A stretch of DNA of 64,000 nucleotides from Halovenus aranensis (GCF_900100385.1 NZ_FNFC01000008.1:122288-186287); one strand, 5' to 3'; shown: positions 45,332-55,719, counted from the first letter of the stretch. Numbers and translations are program-made. The notes: a model not told the origin generated them from the sequence alone.

Positions 45332-46693
45332 TTACGCGTACGCTTCGAGCTCTCGGCCGAAGAGAACGAAATATCCGACACCGACCAGACCGATTACCGT
45401 CGCCAGCGTGAACGCCAGGGTCGGACTCCCACTGACCCGGACCGTCGTCAGCGGGACCGAGAACCCATCGTACAGTGCACCACCGACCACCGCGCTCGGG
45501 ATAACGAGGGCGTTTCGCAGGAGATAGTACGAGCCAGAGACGCGCCCGCCAGCCGCGTCCTCAGCAGGCCCGACGATGAGTGCCTTGTGTGCGGGCAACC
45601 CGGCAAAGCGTAGCCCCGAAAACCCAAACAAGGCGACGACCAGTGCGGCGGTATACGGCGCGTCGGCTGGGACTGAGATAAGCAACGTCGGAAACAGCGC
45701 ATATACCGCGAACCCGAGTGCGACCACCGGTTTGAGTCCCACTCGCTCGGCGACGCTCGCGGCGACCGGCATCGACACGAGGGCGACCGCCATCTCGATT
45801 GCGAGCAAGAGGCCAAAGAAGACGCTCGGTTCGAGTTCGAGCACACCCAGGTCGAGGCCCACGTCCAGAAACTCCGTGACGACGATGATGAAAAAGACGT
45901 AGACCATCCCGTTGGCGAACCTGACCAGCGTGTCAGCGACCAGCAACGGCTTCAACTCCTCGGGCATCGACCGAATGTCCCCGACGAGTTCGCCAACGCC
46001 GTCAAAGTCCTTGCCGAGTGCCGAATCGCCGGGTTCGTAGAGAACGTGCTGGGTGAGCGTGGCGACGACACCGAACGCGACTGCCACTGCGAGAATTATC
46101 TGAAAGCCGGCCTGAAAGTCGGCGACGGTGTACAGGACTCCAGCGGCCACCAGCGGGCCGAACAGGAAGGCAGTCCGGCGGAACACTTCGGTACTGGCGA
46201 ACCCTCGGGCCAACTGTGATGGCGGCACCGACTGTTTGACGATTGCAAAACTCGCACCGAGGCCGAACGATTTCCAGGCCTGTGCGAGAAAGAGGCCGAC
46301 GAAAATCCAGAGCCACGGCTCGACTGTGACTCCGGCGAAGGTAAGCGTCCCGAGTGCGGGTGCGACGAACCAGAACAGAAATCCCAGGCTCGACACCAAT
46401 CCAAACAGCGTAAGCGCGTACCGGGAACCGAGTCGGTCCGAGATGGCGCCACCGGGGTACGGATAGACAGCGCTGATGACGTTGCCGACGGTTCCGTAGA
46501 GGCCGACGACGAAGTTGCTGGCACCGAGTACGTTCAGATACTTCGGGATGTACCGCCCCGTCATCTGAAAGCCGAGGCTGAAGGCAAACATCGCCACTGA
46601 GAGAACCAACACGTCGCGTCGAAACGAGAAGAACTGCCTGAACGGGTCGAGTAGTGACGGTGGGGCGTCGTCGCCTGGATTCGCGCCGGTCAT
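45332..46693 (-). CDS. MFS transporter
   Basis: A 453-residue carrier with about 12 membrane helices. The loop after helix 2 is YPYPGGAISDRLGSRYALT, a good MFS signature. The C-terminal half has a second hydrophobic six-helix bundle. The substrate is unknown. It converges with the GGR-family gene, 8 bases apart. Confidence 0.88.
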   Translation of the reverse strand: MTGANPGDDAPPSLLDPFRQFFSFRRDVLVLSVAMFAFSLGFQMTGRYIPKYLNVLGASNFVVGLYGTVGNVISAVYPYPGGAISDRLGSRYALTLFGLVSSLGFLFWFVAPALGTLTFAGVTVEPWLWIFVGLFLAQAWKSFGLGASFAIVKQSVPPSQLARGFASTEVFRRTAFLFGPLVAAGVLYTVADFQAGFQIILAVAVAFGVVATLTQHVLYEPGDSALGKDFDGVGELVGDIRSMPEELKPLLVADTLVRFANGMVYVFFIIVVTEFLDVGLDLGVLELEPSVFFGLLLAIEMAVALVSMPVAASVAERVGLKPVVALGFAVYALFPTLLISVPADAPYTAALVVALFGFSGLRFAGLPAHKALIVGPAEDAAGGRVSGSYYLLRNALVIPSAVVGGALYDGFSVPLTTVRVSGSPTLAFTLATVIGLVGVGYFVLFGRELEAYA

Positions 46694-46805
46694 GAGAGGA
46701 GAAGGGCTGGTGAGACCGTCGCTCGCATCGGTCTAATAGCTTCCGCACGCGCCGGGTTGTCTCGGTACGGCTGTGACTCTCGGTTGTTGGTTGCTGGAAA
46801 ATGGA

Positions 46806-46880
46806 TGCTCGGTCAGGGATTTGAACCCTGGTCTTCGGCTCGAAAGGCCAAAATGATTGGCCGGACTACACCAACCGAGC
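46806..46880 (-). tRNA. tRNA-Glu (anticodon UUC)
   Basis: Minus-strand 75-base cloverleaf. The acceptor stem is GCTCGGT/ACCGAGC with discriminator A. The anticodon stem is TTGGC/GCCGA around the loop CTTTCGA, so the anticodon is TTC. The T arm is CCAGG/CCTGA-like with GTTCAAATC in the loop. There is no intron and the CCA is not encoded. An 8-bp inverted repeat flanks the gene (46801-46808 and 46885-46892). Confidence 0.96.
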
Positions 46881-46907
46881 GAACGCATCCATAGGTGAGA
46901 ATCAGTC

Positions 46908-46917
46908 GGTAATAAAC
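46908..46917 (-). promoter_or_regulatory. TATA box of tRNA-Glu
   Basis: On the minus strand it reads GTTTATTACC. It would place transcription start near 46890, giving a short GGATGCGTTC leader before the tRNA. Confidence 0.45.
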
Positions 46918-47026
46918 CCTGTCTTTTTATCGTCTCTTGTGACAGTGACACACAGAAATCGGTGACTCAAATCGTCGTTTGTGCCTGCGTCGTTTATAAT
47001 ACCAACTCAGGTGAACAGGTTCGTGT

Positions 47027-47755
47027 ATGCAACGGAACTATACAACTGCCGCGGTAGTCGGGCTGACGGTGCTTGCAGTCGCGCTCTTCGGAGCGATGGC
47101 TGTCTCGGGCGCTGTCGGAGCCGACTCGGTTCAGGAATCGTCCGCAGACGAACGCATTTCAGTGAGTGCAACCGGCTCAGCAGAGACACAGCCGGATTTG
47201 GCGAAGTTACAGGTCGTCATTAAGTCCGAAGGAGAAGACCCGGCGACCATTCGCGAGGAGTTGGCAGACAGTTCGAGTGAACTCGAAGAGGCGCTGAACG
47301 AAGCAGATGTCGATTACAAGACGGTGGATTACGAGATTCGGGAGCCATACCGGAACGAGCCCGATTCACCAAACTACGTCGGACGACACGCGTTCCAGAT
47401 TACCGTCAACAATCCCGACAACGTCGGTGACATAGTCGACGTGGCGACGAGCGCCGGTGCGGAAATCCAGCGCCTCGACATGACGCTCTCTGACGAGAAA
47501 CGCCAGGAACTGCGCGACCAGGCTATCGAGAACGCGATGGACGACGCCCGTCATCAGGCAGAGACCATCGCCACCGCCGGTGACCTTGTCGTGAACGACG
47601 TCATCACCGTCGACGCCTCACAGCGCGGTTACCGTCCGCTCACGTTCAATTCGACGCCGCAAGCTGATGGTGGCGACGGTGCCGCGACCAGCATCCAGAC
47701 TGGACAGGTCTCGGTCAGTTACTCTGTCAGCGTCACGTACGACGCAGCGTCCTGA
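47027..47755 (+). CDS. SIMPL-domain (DUF541) membrane-anchored or exported protein
   Basis: A 242-residue protein. Residues 8-30 are a hydrophobic segment (signal or anchor) followed by a short acidic/Ser linker. The SIMPL domain (about 42-240) starts ISVSATGSAETQPDLA and contains SDEKRQELRDQAIENAMDDAR, the family's typical helix. It probably acts on the outer face of the membrane. The function is unknown; some relatives are stress-related. Confidence 0.85.
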   Translation: MQRNYTTAAVVGLTVLAVALFGAMAVSGAVGADSVQESSADERISVSATGSAETQPDLAKLQVVIKSEGEDPATIREELADSSSELEEALNEADVDYKTVDYEIREPYRNEPDSPNYVGRHAFQITVNNPDNVGDIVDVATSAGAEIQRLDMTLSDEKRQELRDQAIENAMDDARHQAETIATAGDLVVNDVITVDASQRGYRPLTFNSTPQADGGDGAATSIQTGQVSVSYSVSVTYDAAS

Positions 47756-47768
47756 CGCTCACACGGTC

Positions 47769-47777
47769 TTTTTTTTT
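47769..47777 (+). terminator. T9 tract after the SIMPL gene
   Basis: Nine consecutive T lie 14 bases after the stop codon. This is the T-rich signal that ends archaeal transcripts; no hairpin is needed. Confidence 0.5.
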
Positions 47778-47797
47778 GACCGCCGGTCGAGACTGCG

Positions 47798-49768
47798 TTA
47801 CTTCCCCTTGAACTCGGGGTCTTCGTCGCTCTGGATTTTCGAGACGCCCTCCATCACGTCTTCGGTCGCGATGAGGTGACCGAACGCGAAGGATTCGGTT
47901 TCGAGGCCCGCCTCGGTGTCGTCCCGGCCGGCGAGCATCGCCTTTTTGGCGTACTCCATTGCCAGGGGTGGCCCGGCTGCGAGGTCTGCCGCAAGGTCGA
48001 GTGCCGCCTCTTCGAGTTCGTCGTTGTCGACGAGACGGTTGACAAAGCCCCAGTCGTGCATCGTCTCGGCGTCGTAGTGGTCTGCGGTAAAGATGATTTC
48101 CTTGGCGCGGCTCTCGCCCAGCAGGTGTTTCAGGCGCTGTGTGCCGCCCCAGCCAGGGAGGAGTCCGAGGTTAAACTCCGGCTGGCCGAACGTCGAGCGT
48201 TCGGTCGCGACGCGCATATCTGCACAGGTAGCCAGTTCCATACCGCCACCGAGACAGTAGCCGTCGATACCGACGACCGTCGGCATCGAGCTGGATTCGA
48301 GTTTCCCCCAGGCGTCCTGGCCGGCACGGGAGAGTTCGACGGCGTCGATGGGGTTTGCCTTGCTCGCCATCCCCATCGCGTCGGCACCGGCGCTGAAGGC
48401 GCGGTCGCCCGCGCCCGTGACTAAAATTGCACGCACGTCCTCGTCGTCTTCGAGCACGTCGATTGCCGCGCTGAACTCTTCGATCATCTCGAGGTTGACC
48501 GTGTTGAGCTGGTGGGGCCGGTCGAGTACGATGTGGCCTACCATCTCCTCGGGGTACTCGATGCGGACGTTCTCGAAGTCCTGTCCCTCGCTTTCCTCGT
48601 CCTCACCGTAGAAGCCACCCTCTTCGGCGGCCTCGCGGAGACCATCGGCAACCTCGTAGCGGCCGTGGCCGGTCTCCTCGTGACGCGATTCGAGTGTCTC
48701 GACGAGCGTGTCGAGTCCGGCGTCGTCACAGAGCTTTCCGGGGCCGTCCGGCCACCGGCCGCCCAGTTTGACCGCTTCGTCGATGTCCTCGATTGGCGCG
48801 ACCTCAGCTTCGAGCAGTTTGCCGGTCTCGTTTGCCAGGACGGCGTTGAGGCGGTTGCGAACGTCCTCGCGGCCCTCGTCGGCCGGGACCTCCGCGCCGT
48901 CACCGTCCTCGTAGTCGTAGAAGCCAGCGCCGGTCTTGCGACCGAGGTCCTCGCTCTCGACTTTCTCCTCGAGCAGCGGGCAAGGCTCGTAGGGCTCACC
49001 GAGTACCTCGTGCATGTATTCGAGAACGTGGTAGGTCACGTCGATACCGACCTGGTCGCCCAGTTCGAACGCGCCCATCGGGAGGCCGATATCGTATTTC
49101 GTCGTCGAGTCTACCTCGGCGACGGTCGCGTCGCCTTCCTCGACGAGCCAGCACGCCTCGTTCATCAGCGGAACAAGAATGCGGTTGACGATGAAGCCGG
49201 GTACGTCCTTACGGACCCGGACCGGCGTCTTGTCGAGGTCCTCCGCGAGCGCCTCGATGGCATCCATCGTCTCGTCGTCGGTGTGTTCGCCGCGGATGAC
49301 CTCGACGAGGTCCATCCGGACTGGCGGATTGAAAAAGTGCATCCCACAGAACTGCTCGGGCCGGTCGGTCGCCTCGGAGAGTTCGGTGATAGAGAGACTG
49401 GACGTGTTCGACGCGAAGATAGTGTGGTCGGGGCAGTGTTCGGACACTTCTTCGTAGACATCCTTCTTGATGTCCATGTTCTCGACGATAGCCTCGATGA
49501 CGACGTCAGTGTCCTCGACGGCGTCGCTCATCTCGACAACAGGGGTGACACTCGCAACAGCGTCGTCTCGCAAGTCCTCGCTGATGCGGTCTTTCTCTGC
49601 GAGTTTGTTCAGACTCCACTCGATCTGGTCGTACCCTTCTTCAACCAGCTCCTCGTTTATATCACGGAGCCGAACATCGTAGCCGGCCAGTGCGGCGACC
49701 TCTGCGATGCCGTGGCCCATCGTTCCTGCGCCGAGAACGGTTATTGTCTCGATATCTTCGGGTTGCAT
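47798..49768 (-). CDS. 3-hydroxyacyl-CoA dehydrogenase / enoyl-CoA hydratase fusion
   Basis: A 656-residue beta-oxidation enzyme. The N-terminal NAD-binding domain starts ITVLGAGTMGHGIAEVAALAG, with catalytic His in GMHFFNPPVRMDL (around 140-152). A second HACD C-domain runs to about 390. The crotonase domain (about 405-650) has TGAGDRAFSAGADAMGM and DGYCLGGGMELA, the oxyanion-hole regions. The order HACD-ECH is reversed compared with bacterial FadB and is common in archaea. Acyl-CoA dehydrogenases at 38740 and 49889 would supply the substrate. Confidence 0.94.
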   Translation of the reverse strand: MQPEDIETITVLGAGTMGHGIAEVAALAGYDVRLRDINEELVEEGYDQIEWSLNKLAEKDRISEDLRDDAVASVTPVVEMSDAVEDTDVVIEAIVENMDIKKDVYEEVSEHCPDHTIFASNTSSLSITELSEATDRPEQFCGMHFFNPPVRMDLVEVIRGEHTDDETMDAIEALAEDLDKTPVRVRKDVPGFIVNRILVPLMNEACWLVEEGDATVAEVDSTTKYDIGLPMGAFELGDQVGIDVTYHVLEYMHEVLGEPYEPCPLLEEKVESEDLGRKTGAGFYDYEDGDGAEVPADEGREDVRNRLNAVLANETGKLLEAEVAPIEDIDEAVKLGGRWPDGPGKLCDDAGLDTLVETLESRHEETGHGRYEVADGLREAAEEGGFYGEDEESEGQDFENVRIEYPEEMVGHIVLDRPHQLNTVNLEMIEEFSAAIDVLEDDEDVRAILVTGAGDRAFSAGADAMGMASKANPIDAVELSRAGQDAWGKLESSSMPTVVGIDGYCLGGGMELATCADMRVATERSTFGQPEFNLGLLPGWGGTQRLKHLLGESRAKEIIFTADHYDAETMHDWGFVNRLVDNDELEEAALDLAADLAAGPPLAMEYAKKAMLAGRDDTEAGLETESFAFGHLIATEDVMEGVSKIQSDEDPEFKGK

Positions 49769-49888
49769 AGTTCGTCCGGCTAGACTCGCGCCCGCGGCTT
49801 CAACGTTTTCGTTCGCTCACTGAAAAACAGCTAGCGAGTTTATTAGGGTATGGAAACGGTTATTTGGTATGGTGTGTAACACTTCCTC

Positions 49889-51049
49889 ATGGAGTTTGGA
49901 CTATCACAGGAGCAACAACAAATCAAGAAGACGGTACGGGAGTTCGCCGAAAACGAGGTCAAGCCGGTCGCCGGCGAGTACGACCGCGAGGAGAAATACC
50001 CCTACGAGATTGTCGAGAAAGCAGCCGAGATGGGACTGACGGGGTCGAATATCCCCCTAGAGTACGGCGGCGCAGGCTACTCCTCGTTGGAGACGATGCT
50101 CATCATCGAAGAGCTGTTCGCTGCCGACCCAGGTATCGCGCTCTGTATCGTCTCGACGTCTTTCGGGACAGAGAACATCGTCGAGTTCGGCACTGAGGAA
50201 CAGAAAGAAGAGTTCCTCCCGCCAGTCGCGAAAGGCGAGGCGGTCGCTGGCGCGGCCATCAGCGAACCCCACGCCGGCTCTGACGTATCATCTATCTCCA
50301 CGCACGCGGAGAAAGACGGCGACGAGTTCGTCATCAACGGCAACAAGATGTGGATTACCAACGGGACTATCGCCGACTACGTCGTCGCGCTCTGTGAGAC
50401 CGACCCCGACGCAGAGGGACGGTACAACGGCTTTTCCCAGATTATCATCGAGACAGACCGAGACGGCTTCTCTGCGGAGAAGATTACGGGTAAGCTGGGG
50501 ATTCGCGCCTCGGACACCGCCGAACTCATCTTCGACGACGTGCGCGTCCCCGAGGAGAATCTCGTGGGCACGCGCGGTGCCGGCTTCCTCCAGCAGATGC
50601 AGTTCTTCGACGAGACCCGGACCGCCGTCGCCGCACAGGGAGTCGGTATCGCGAAGGGTGCCGCAGAGCGCGCACTCCAGTACGCCGACGAGCGCGAGCA
50701 GTTCGGCCGCTCTATCGGTGAGTTCCAGGCCATCCAGCACAAGCTCTCGGACATGTTCACCAAGACAGAGGCCGCGCGGATGCTGACCTACAAGTCGGCC
50801 TGGTGTCAGGACAACGACAACGAGGAGGACCTGACGATGCTCGCCTCGATGGCAAAGGAGTATGGCTCCCGGGTCGCGGTGGATGTCGTCGACGAGGCGC
50901 TCCAGATTCACGGCGGTGCGGGCTACGTCGACGACTTCGACGTCGAGCGACTCTACCGCGACGCCAAAATCACCCAGATTTACGAGGGAACGACCGAGAT
51001 TCAGAAAAACATCATCGCCCGTGAACTGCAGGGCAAGGGCATGGTGTGA
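49889..51049 (+). CDS. acyl-CoA dehydrogenase
   Basis: A 386-residue FAD enzyme that starts [14 protein letters not shown]. It contains [12 protein letters not shown], the MWITNG motif and [18 protein letters not shown] near the catalytic Glu region. It diverges from the HACD/ECH fusion gene, so the two probably form a beta-oxidation locus. Chain length is unknown. Confidence 0.94.
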   Translation: MEFGLSQEQQQIKKTVREFAENEVKPVAGEYDREEKYPYEIVEKAAEMGLTGSNIPLEYGGAGYSSLETMLIIEELFAADPGIALCIVSTSFGTENIVEFGTEEQKEEFLPPVAKGEAVAGAAISEPHAGSDVSSISTHAEKDGDEFVINGNKMWITNGTIADYVVALCETDPDAEGRYNGFSQIIIETDRDGFSAEKITGKLGIRASDTAELIFDDVRVPEENLVGTRGAGFLQQMQFFDETRTAVAAQGVGIAKGAAERALQYADEREQFGRSIGEFQAIQHKLSDMFTKTEAARMLTYKSAWCQDNDNEEDLTMLASMAKEYGSRVAVDVVDEALQIHGGAGYVDDFDVERLYRDAKITQIYEGTTEIQKNIIARELQGKGMV

Positions 51050-51056
51050 GTGCCGG

Positions 51057-53168
51057 TCACTCGCTGTCGACCATCGAACTCTGTCCCGGCGGCAGGAACT
51101 CCTGAATGAGGTCGGGGCTGGCGATTTTTCGCACGAACGTTTCGTCGTCAAAGCGCCCCTTGAACTCTCGGTAGAGCCGTTTTGCGATGTCGTTTTGTGC
51201 GTATTTGCCGGGCTCGACTGCGATACTCGTCTCGGCTCGTTCCGTGATAGCAGCGGGCGGACCGCCGATGACACGCGTCTCTGGCTCACAGGTGATGCCG
51301 ACGGCCACGCCGACCGGCGTATCGTCGAAATACGTCCGGTCGCCGCGGATGGCGAAACCGCCTTTCTCCAGGTACTCCCCGCTCTCGGGCGTCTTCGAGA
51401 CCTGGTCGTCGCCGACCATGTACACGTCGGCCCCGAATTTGCCTTCTTTCCAAATCGAGGAGTACGAGGCCGCGAACTGCGCGGCTTCCTCCTTCGAGCG
51501 GTCGGGTATCTCGATGTCCTCGTCGTAGGACTCGCTGGGTCCCGTTGCTTTCAGTATCGTGGCCGGGCCGCCGTGGGCCTGCGTGTGAAAAAAGCGGTCG
51601 CCACGCGAGAGATACTTCTTGACGAGGTCTTCGTTCTGGTCGGCGTTGCGGCCGCCGATGACGAGAAAGCCGTCGCTCGTGTGGAACCAGCGATACGATT
51701 CGTACCACTTTTCCGAAGACCTGAGCGGAATCGAGGGTCGGTCGAGCCAGTCGACGTCCTCGCGCTCCTGGGCTGGTTCGTCGTCTGTGTCGTCGGCGTC
51801 GTACTCCTCGCGCCGCTTTTGTATCTCTTCGAGTTCCTCACGCGTGTTCTCGATGGCTGCCTGTGCGCCCTCTTTTTTCTCTTCGATGCGCTTTGCCTCC
51901 TGATAGATGCGGTCGGCGTTTTTCTCGACGCCGTCACTGACTCGGAGTGTCACGTCGTGGCCACCGACTGTGAGACTTACCGTCCCTTCGCTGCCGTCCA
52001 GTGAGTTGACCGCCTCGGCCGCCTCGATGCCACGCTCTTTTCCTTCCTCGAATCTGGCCTCGATATCGTCCCACGGAGTCCCCTCTTGGCGGGCCTGTCG
52101 GACCGTCGAGAGAACGTCGTCGGCCAGGTCATAGTGGGCGTACAGCGCCTCGGCTTTCTCGCGTTCTGCGTCGGCCTGTCGGTCGAAGTTCTCGATTGCG
52201 CCCTCCTGCTGTTCGATGATGCGTCGTTTCTTCTCGATTTCGGCCTCGAAGTCCGGGCGCTGTGGCGTGCTATCGGCAGGCACGTCGTCGTCCTCGTCTC
52301 CGAGGGTTGCGAAGTAGGCGTCGAGGGCGTCGGTGAACTGGTCGTAGCTGTCTCGTGCCAGGTGTGCGTGTTCCTCCAGCGGAACCGGGGTCACGTCGAC
52401 GGCGTGGCTCTGGTCGTCGTCCTCGAAGTAGACGTTAGCGTCGAGGTCGCCACGCCCGAGGCGTGCCGACATGTCTTGAACCACCTCGTAGATGCGTTCG
52501 TACTCCTCGCGGTCGGCCTCGTCGATGTCGAGTGTCTTCTCGACCCCGGCGCGGGTACAGAGTTCCTCGGCCCAGAGACCGCCGAAATTCAGCTGTGTCG
52601 CAAGCGTCCGCACGACGTCGGTATCAGACTGTGCCATTCTGGCGACGAAACCGTCGATGTCGACGGCGAGGGGGTTGAATCTGGCGTCCGGGAACTCGTA
52701 AACCGAGCCCGGCGCGACGGTTCGAGATTTCAGCCTGACCGTATCGAGGCAGTCGACCACCTCGCCGTTGCCGTCGAGAACCGCGATGTTGCCGTCACCG
52801 AACAACTCAGCGACAATCGTCGTCCTGGCGTCGTCGCGCTCGAAGTGAATCTGGACGATACGGTCGAACTCGAACTGCTCGATGCCGACGAGTTCGGCCC
52901 CCTCCATACGATTTCGGAGCATCATCGCGAAGTTCGGCGGCCGCTCGGGGGCAGGCGGCACTCGCTCGGGTGTGGCTACTCGAACGTGTTTCGTCTCGCC
53001 CGTATCGAGCAGTAACTCGACGCGTCCGCGGTCGTAATGCCGTAACTTCAGCCGGACCAATCCGTCGTCGTAGAGGTACGCCTTGTCCAGGCGTGCACCC
53101 TCGTATGCCGCAAACTCACCGGCAAAGGCCGCAATATCGACGCTCGTCAGCTCCCGCTTTGAGTCCAT
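51057..53168 (-). CDS. rqcH: ribosome-associated quality-control protein RqcH (NFACT family)
   Basis: A 703-residue homologue of bacterial RqcH and eukaryotic Rqc2/NEMF. These proteins bind obstructed large ribosomal subunits and, in bacteria, direct Ala tailing. The NFACT-N domain (about 1-230) starts LTSVDIAAFAGEFAAYEGARLDKAYLY. Coiled coils run about 300-480. NFACT-R (about 505-630) has WYESYRWFHTSDGFLVIGGRNADQN in two motifs. NFACT-C follows. No partner gene is in the window. Confidence 0.92.
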   Translation of the reverse strand: MDSKRELTSVDIAAFAGEFAAYEGARLDKAYLYDDGLVRLKLRHYDRGRVELLLDTGETKHVRVATPERVPPAPERPPNFAMMLRNRMEGAELVGIEQFEFDRIVQIHFERDDARTTIVAELFGDGNIAVLDGNGEVVDCLDTVRLKSRTVAPGSVYEFPDARFNPLAVDIDGFVARMAQSDTDVVRTLATQLNFGGLWAEELCTRAGVEKTLDIDEADREEYERIYEVVQDMSARLGRGDLDANVYFEDDDQSHAVDVTPVPLEEHAHLARDSYDQFTDALDAYFATLGDEDDDVPADSTPQRPDFEAEIEKKRRIIEQQEGAIENFDRQADAEREKAEALYAHYDLADDVLSTVRQARQEGTPWDDIEARFEEGKERGIEAAEAVNSLDGSEGTVSLTVGGHDVTLRVSDGVEKNADRIYQEAKRIEEKKEGAQAAIENTREELEEIQKRREEYDADDTDDEPAQEREDVDWLDRPSIPLRSSEKWYESYRWFHTSDGFLVIGGRNADQNEDLVKKYLSRGDRFFHTQAHGGPATILKATGPSESYDEDIEIPDRSKEEAAQFAASYSSIWKEGKFGADVYMVGDDQVSKTPESGEYLEKGGFAIRGDRTYFDDTPVGVAVGITCEPETRVIGGPPAAITERAETSIAVEPGKYAQNDIAKRLYREFKGRFDDETFVRKIASPDLIQEFLPPGQSSMVDSE

Positions 53169-53219
53169 AATCGTTGTTCCGGAAGGGGACTCAAAGAGGT
53201 GTCGCTCCGCCGAGCGGCG

Positions 53220-53561
53220 CTAAAACGGGGCAGCGGAGGAGCTTTCGTCTTGCTCGCTCGTAGTCGGCCCGTCCCAGCCGGTGATGCCACACGCAAGGCT
53301 GTCGACACGCCCCTCGAATCCCTCGAAGGAAGCGATGAGCCGGGCCGCCCGGACGCTTGCTTTCCCGTGGGGACAGACCGTCACCACGCGGTCGGCGTCG
53401 CGGAGTTGCTCGACCTCTCGGGGCAGGGACTCCAGCGGGATATTGAGGCTATCCGGGATGTGGCCGTGACTGAATGCCATCGGATTTCGGATATCGACAA
53501 CCGTCGCGGCGTCGTCTTCGAGGAGCGACTGCAGTTCGTCAGCAGAGATTTCGCCGTCCAT
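53220..53561 (-). CDS. rhodanese-like domain protein
   Basis: A 113-residue single rhodanese domain. The active-site Cys lies in the loop VCPHGKAS (about 68-75), and VVDIRNPMAFSHGHIPDSLNIP is the classical CH2A-type region. Possible sulfurtransferase; the acceptor is unknown. The start MDGEISADELQSLL is chosen over an upstream ORF that is unlike the family. It diverges from the S9 peptidase gene. Confidence 0.87.
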   Translation of the reverse strand: MDGEISADELQSLLEDDAATVVDIRNPMAFSHGHIPDSLNIPLESLPREVEQLRDADRVVTVCPHGKASVRAARLIASFEGFEGRVDSLACGITGWDGPTTSEQDESSSAAPF

Positions 53562-53652
53562 AACTGCCGTTGCGTTGCCGTGAGTAAACGCCTGACGTTT
53601 CGTGATACCAGAGTGGGAACGATTATAAGATACTGCGACCACGAGGAAATGC

Positions 53653-55719
53653 ATGCTAGCCGCTGACGCACTCTACGATATCACACGGATACGCGACGCC
53701 GCCGTCTCGCCGACCGGCGAGCGCGTCGCCTTTCTCACACAGGAGTACGACCCCGACGAGGAGGAGTCGGTCAACTCGTTGTGGGTCGCCCCGACCGACG
53801 GCTCGCGGGAGCCACACCGACTGACGCGTGCCTCGGATGGGTCGAGCCCCGCTTGGAGTCCAGACGGGTCGATGCTCGCGTTCGTCGCGACCCGCGAGCG
53901 TGACCCCGACCTCCGTGTCGGCCACAACGAAGACGAGAGTGACGACCCCGACGAGACGGCTGACGCGGAGGGTGACACAGACGAGGAAGACAGTGCAGGT
54001 GCCGGCGACCCGAAGCCGCAGGTCTGGGCATTCGATATGGAACTCGGCGGGGACGCGAGCCAGCTCACCGACCACGAAGAAGGCGTCTCCGCGTTCGACT
54101 GGGGACCAGACGGTGACCGGCTCGTCGTCGCCGCCCGGGACCCGACCGAGGAGGAACAGGCGTATCTCGACCAGCGCGAGGACAACGGCCCAATCGAGGT
54201 CGAGCGTCTCCAGCACAAATACGACGGCACAGGCTATCTCGACGAGGTGACCAGCTACCTCTTCGTCGTCGACGTCACGAGCCGAGAGACTGAACGCATC
54301 GACGAGGCAAACGACGGCGGCCACGGCAGTCCCGGCGGCCTCCAGCCCGCCTGGGGGCCCGGCGACCGCATCGCCTACGTCGCCAGCCACACAGAGTGGC
54401 CCGACGACAGCTACGTCACGGACATCTACACAATCGACCCCGCGGGCGAGGACCGCCGCAAGCTGACCGAAAGCGACCACGCGGCCGCCAGCCCGGTCTG
54501 GAGTCCCGACGGAGAGCACCTCGCCTTCACCGCCCGACGGCCGGACAACTGGTACGTGCCGACGGAGCTGTGTGTCACAGACGGCACGGAGTTCTGGACC
54601 GTCACAGACGGGATAGATAGAACGCTCGGCCGCGTCGCCCCGCAGTGGGTCGACGAGGAGACGCTGGTAACGCTCATCGGCGACGAGGGGCAGACACGCT
54701 TTCTCCGGTGTGACAGAGAGGGCGGCCCAGAGCGGGTCTACGAGCGCCAGGACAGCCTCGAAACGGTGGGGACGATGGACCTTGGCGGTGGAACGCTCGT
54801 CTTCCAGGTGTCTGTGCCGACGGCGGGGGCGGACCTGTTCGCCCTCGGAGTTGACGAGTTGACCGCCGGTGATGCCGAGCGGACGCGACTCACCGGCGTC
54901 AACGACGAGTTTCTCGACGACCACCAGGTTCCCGACTGTCGACGGCTCCGCTTCGAGGGAGCACGCGGCGACGAGGTCGAAGGACTGCTGTACTACCCCG
55001 ACGACTTCGACCCCGAGGACCCCGACGAGCGCGGCCTGATACTCAACATTCACGGCGGGCCGATGACCTACGACGCGCCCGGATTCCGCTTCCAGAACGC
55101 CTACTTCACCTCCCGCGGGTATCTGGTGTTCAGGGTGAACTACCACGGCTCGACCTCCTACGGCCGGGCGTTCTGTGAGTCGCTCAACGGCGAGTGGGGG
55201 ATCCACGAGGTCACCGACCTGCTCGCGGGCGTCGACGAACTCCTCGACCGGGGGTGGGCCGACCCAGACCGACTCTTCCCGACGGGCTTTTCTCAGGGCG
55301 GTGTCAACACCGGCTACCTCGTCACCCAGGACGACCGGTGGGCCGCCGCCGCGGCGGAACACGGCATCTACGACCTGCGGTCGTCGTTTGGCACCGACGA
55401 CTCACAGAACTGGCTCGAAGCCGACTTCGGACTCCCCTGGGAGAACCCCGAGGCATACGACGAGGCCTCGGCTATCACCGAGGTCGAGAACGTCGAGACG
55501 CCGCTTTTGGTGACTGCCGGCGAGAACGACCATCGGTGTCCCCCGAGCCAGTCCGAACAGCTCTACGTGAGCGTCCGCAAGCAGGGCATCGACGCGAAAC
55601 TGGTCATCTATCCCGACGAACACCACAACGTCGGCGACCCGGACCGGGCAATCCACCGGCTGGAAACCCTCGATTCGTGGTTCGCGAGCTACGACCCCGA
55701 ACGCGAGAGCGAAAAATAG
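53653..55719 (+). CDS. S9 family serine peptidase (acylaminoacyl-peptidase/prolyl-oligopeptidase-like)
   Basis: A 688-residue soluble peptidase with an N-terminal beta-propeller (about 1-420, with repeated SPAWSPDG and SPVWSPDGEHLAF blades) and a C-terminal alpha/beta hydrolase. The Ser is in TGFSQGGVNTGYL, the Asp is in ENDHRCPPSQ, and the His is in PDEHHNVGD. An acidic insertion (about 95-120, DESDDPDETAD-type) lies in the propeller. No signal peptide is visible, so it is probably cytosolic and trims oligopeptides. Confidence 0.92.
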   Translation: MLAADALYDITRIRDAAVSPTGERVAFLTQEYDPDEEESVNSLWVAPTDGSREPHRLTRASDGSSPAWSPDGSMLAFVATRERDPDLRVGHNEDESDDPDETADAEGDTDEEDSAGAGDPKPQVWAFDMELGGDASQLTDHEEGVSAFDWGPDGDRLVVAARDPTEEEQAYLDQREDNGPIEVERLQHKYDGTGYLDEVTSYLFVVDVTSRETERIDEANDGGHGSPGGLQPAWGPGDRIAYVASHTEWPDDSYVTDIYTIDPAGEDRRKLTESDHAAASPVWSPDGEHLAFTARRPDNWYVPTELCVTDGTEFWTVTDGIDRTLGRVAPQWVDEETLVTLIGDEGQTRFLRCDREGGPERVYERQDSLETVGTMDLGGGTLVFQVSVPTAGADLFALGVDELTAGDAERTRLTGVNDEFLDDHQVPDCRRLRFEGARGDEVEGLLYYPDDFDPEDPDERGLILNIHGGPMTYDAPGFRFQNAYFTSRGYLVFRVNYHGSTSYGRAFCESLNGEWGIHEVTDLLAGVDELLDRGWADPDRLFPTGFSQGGVNTGYLVTQDDRWAAAAAEHGIYDLRSSFGTDDSQNWLEADFGLPWENPEAYDEASAITEVENVETPLLVTAGENDHRCPPSQSEQLYVSVRKQGIDAKLVIYPDEHHNVGDPDRAIHRLETLDSWFASYDPERESEK

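Noticed and set aside
48512..49783. 423-codon frame antisense to the HACD/ECH fusion
   Set aside because: A mirror of the real gene; no family motifs, and the real gene has both domains intact.
53656..55362. 568-codon open frame antisense to the S9 peptidase
   Set aside because: The plus-strand peptidase has complete catalytic motifs. The antisense frame has no recognisable domain and arises from the GC-rich codon pattern.
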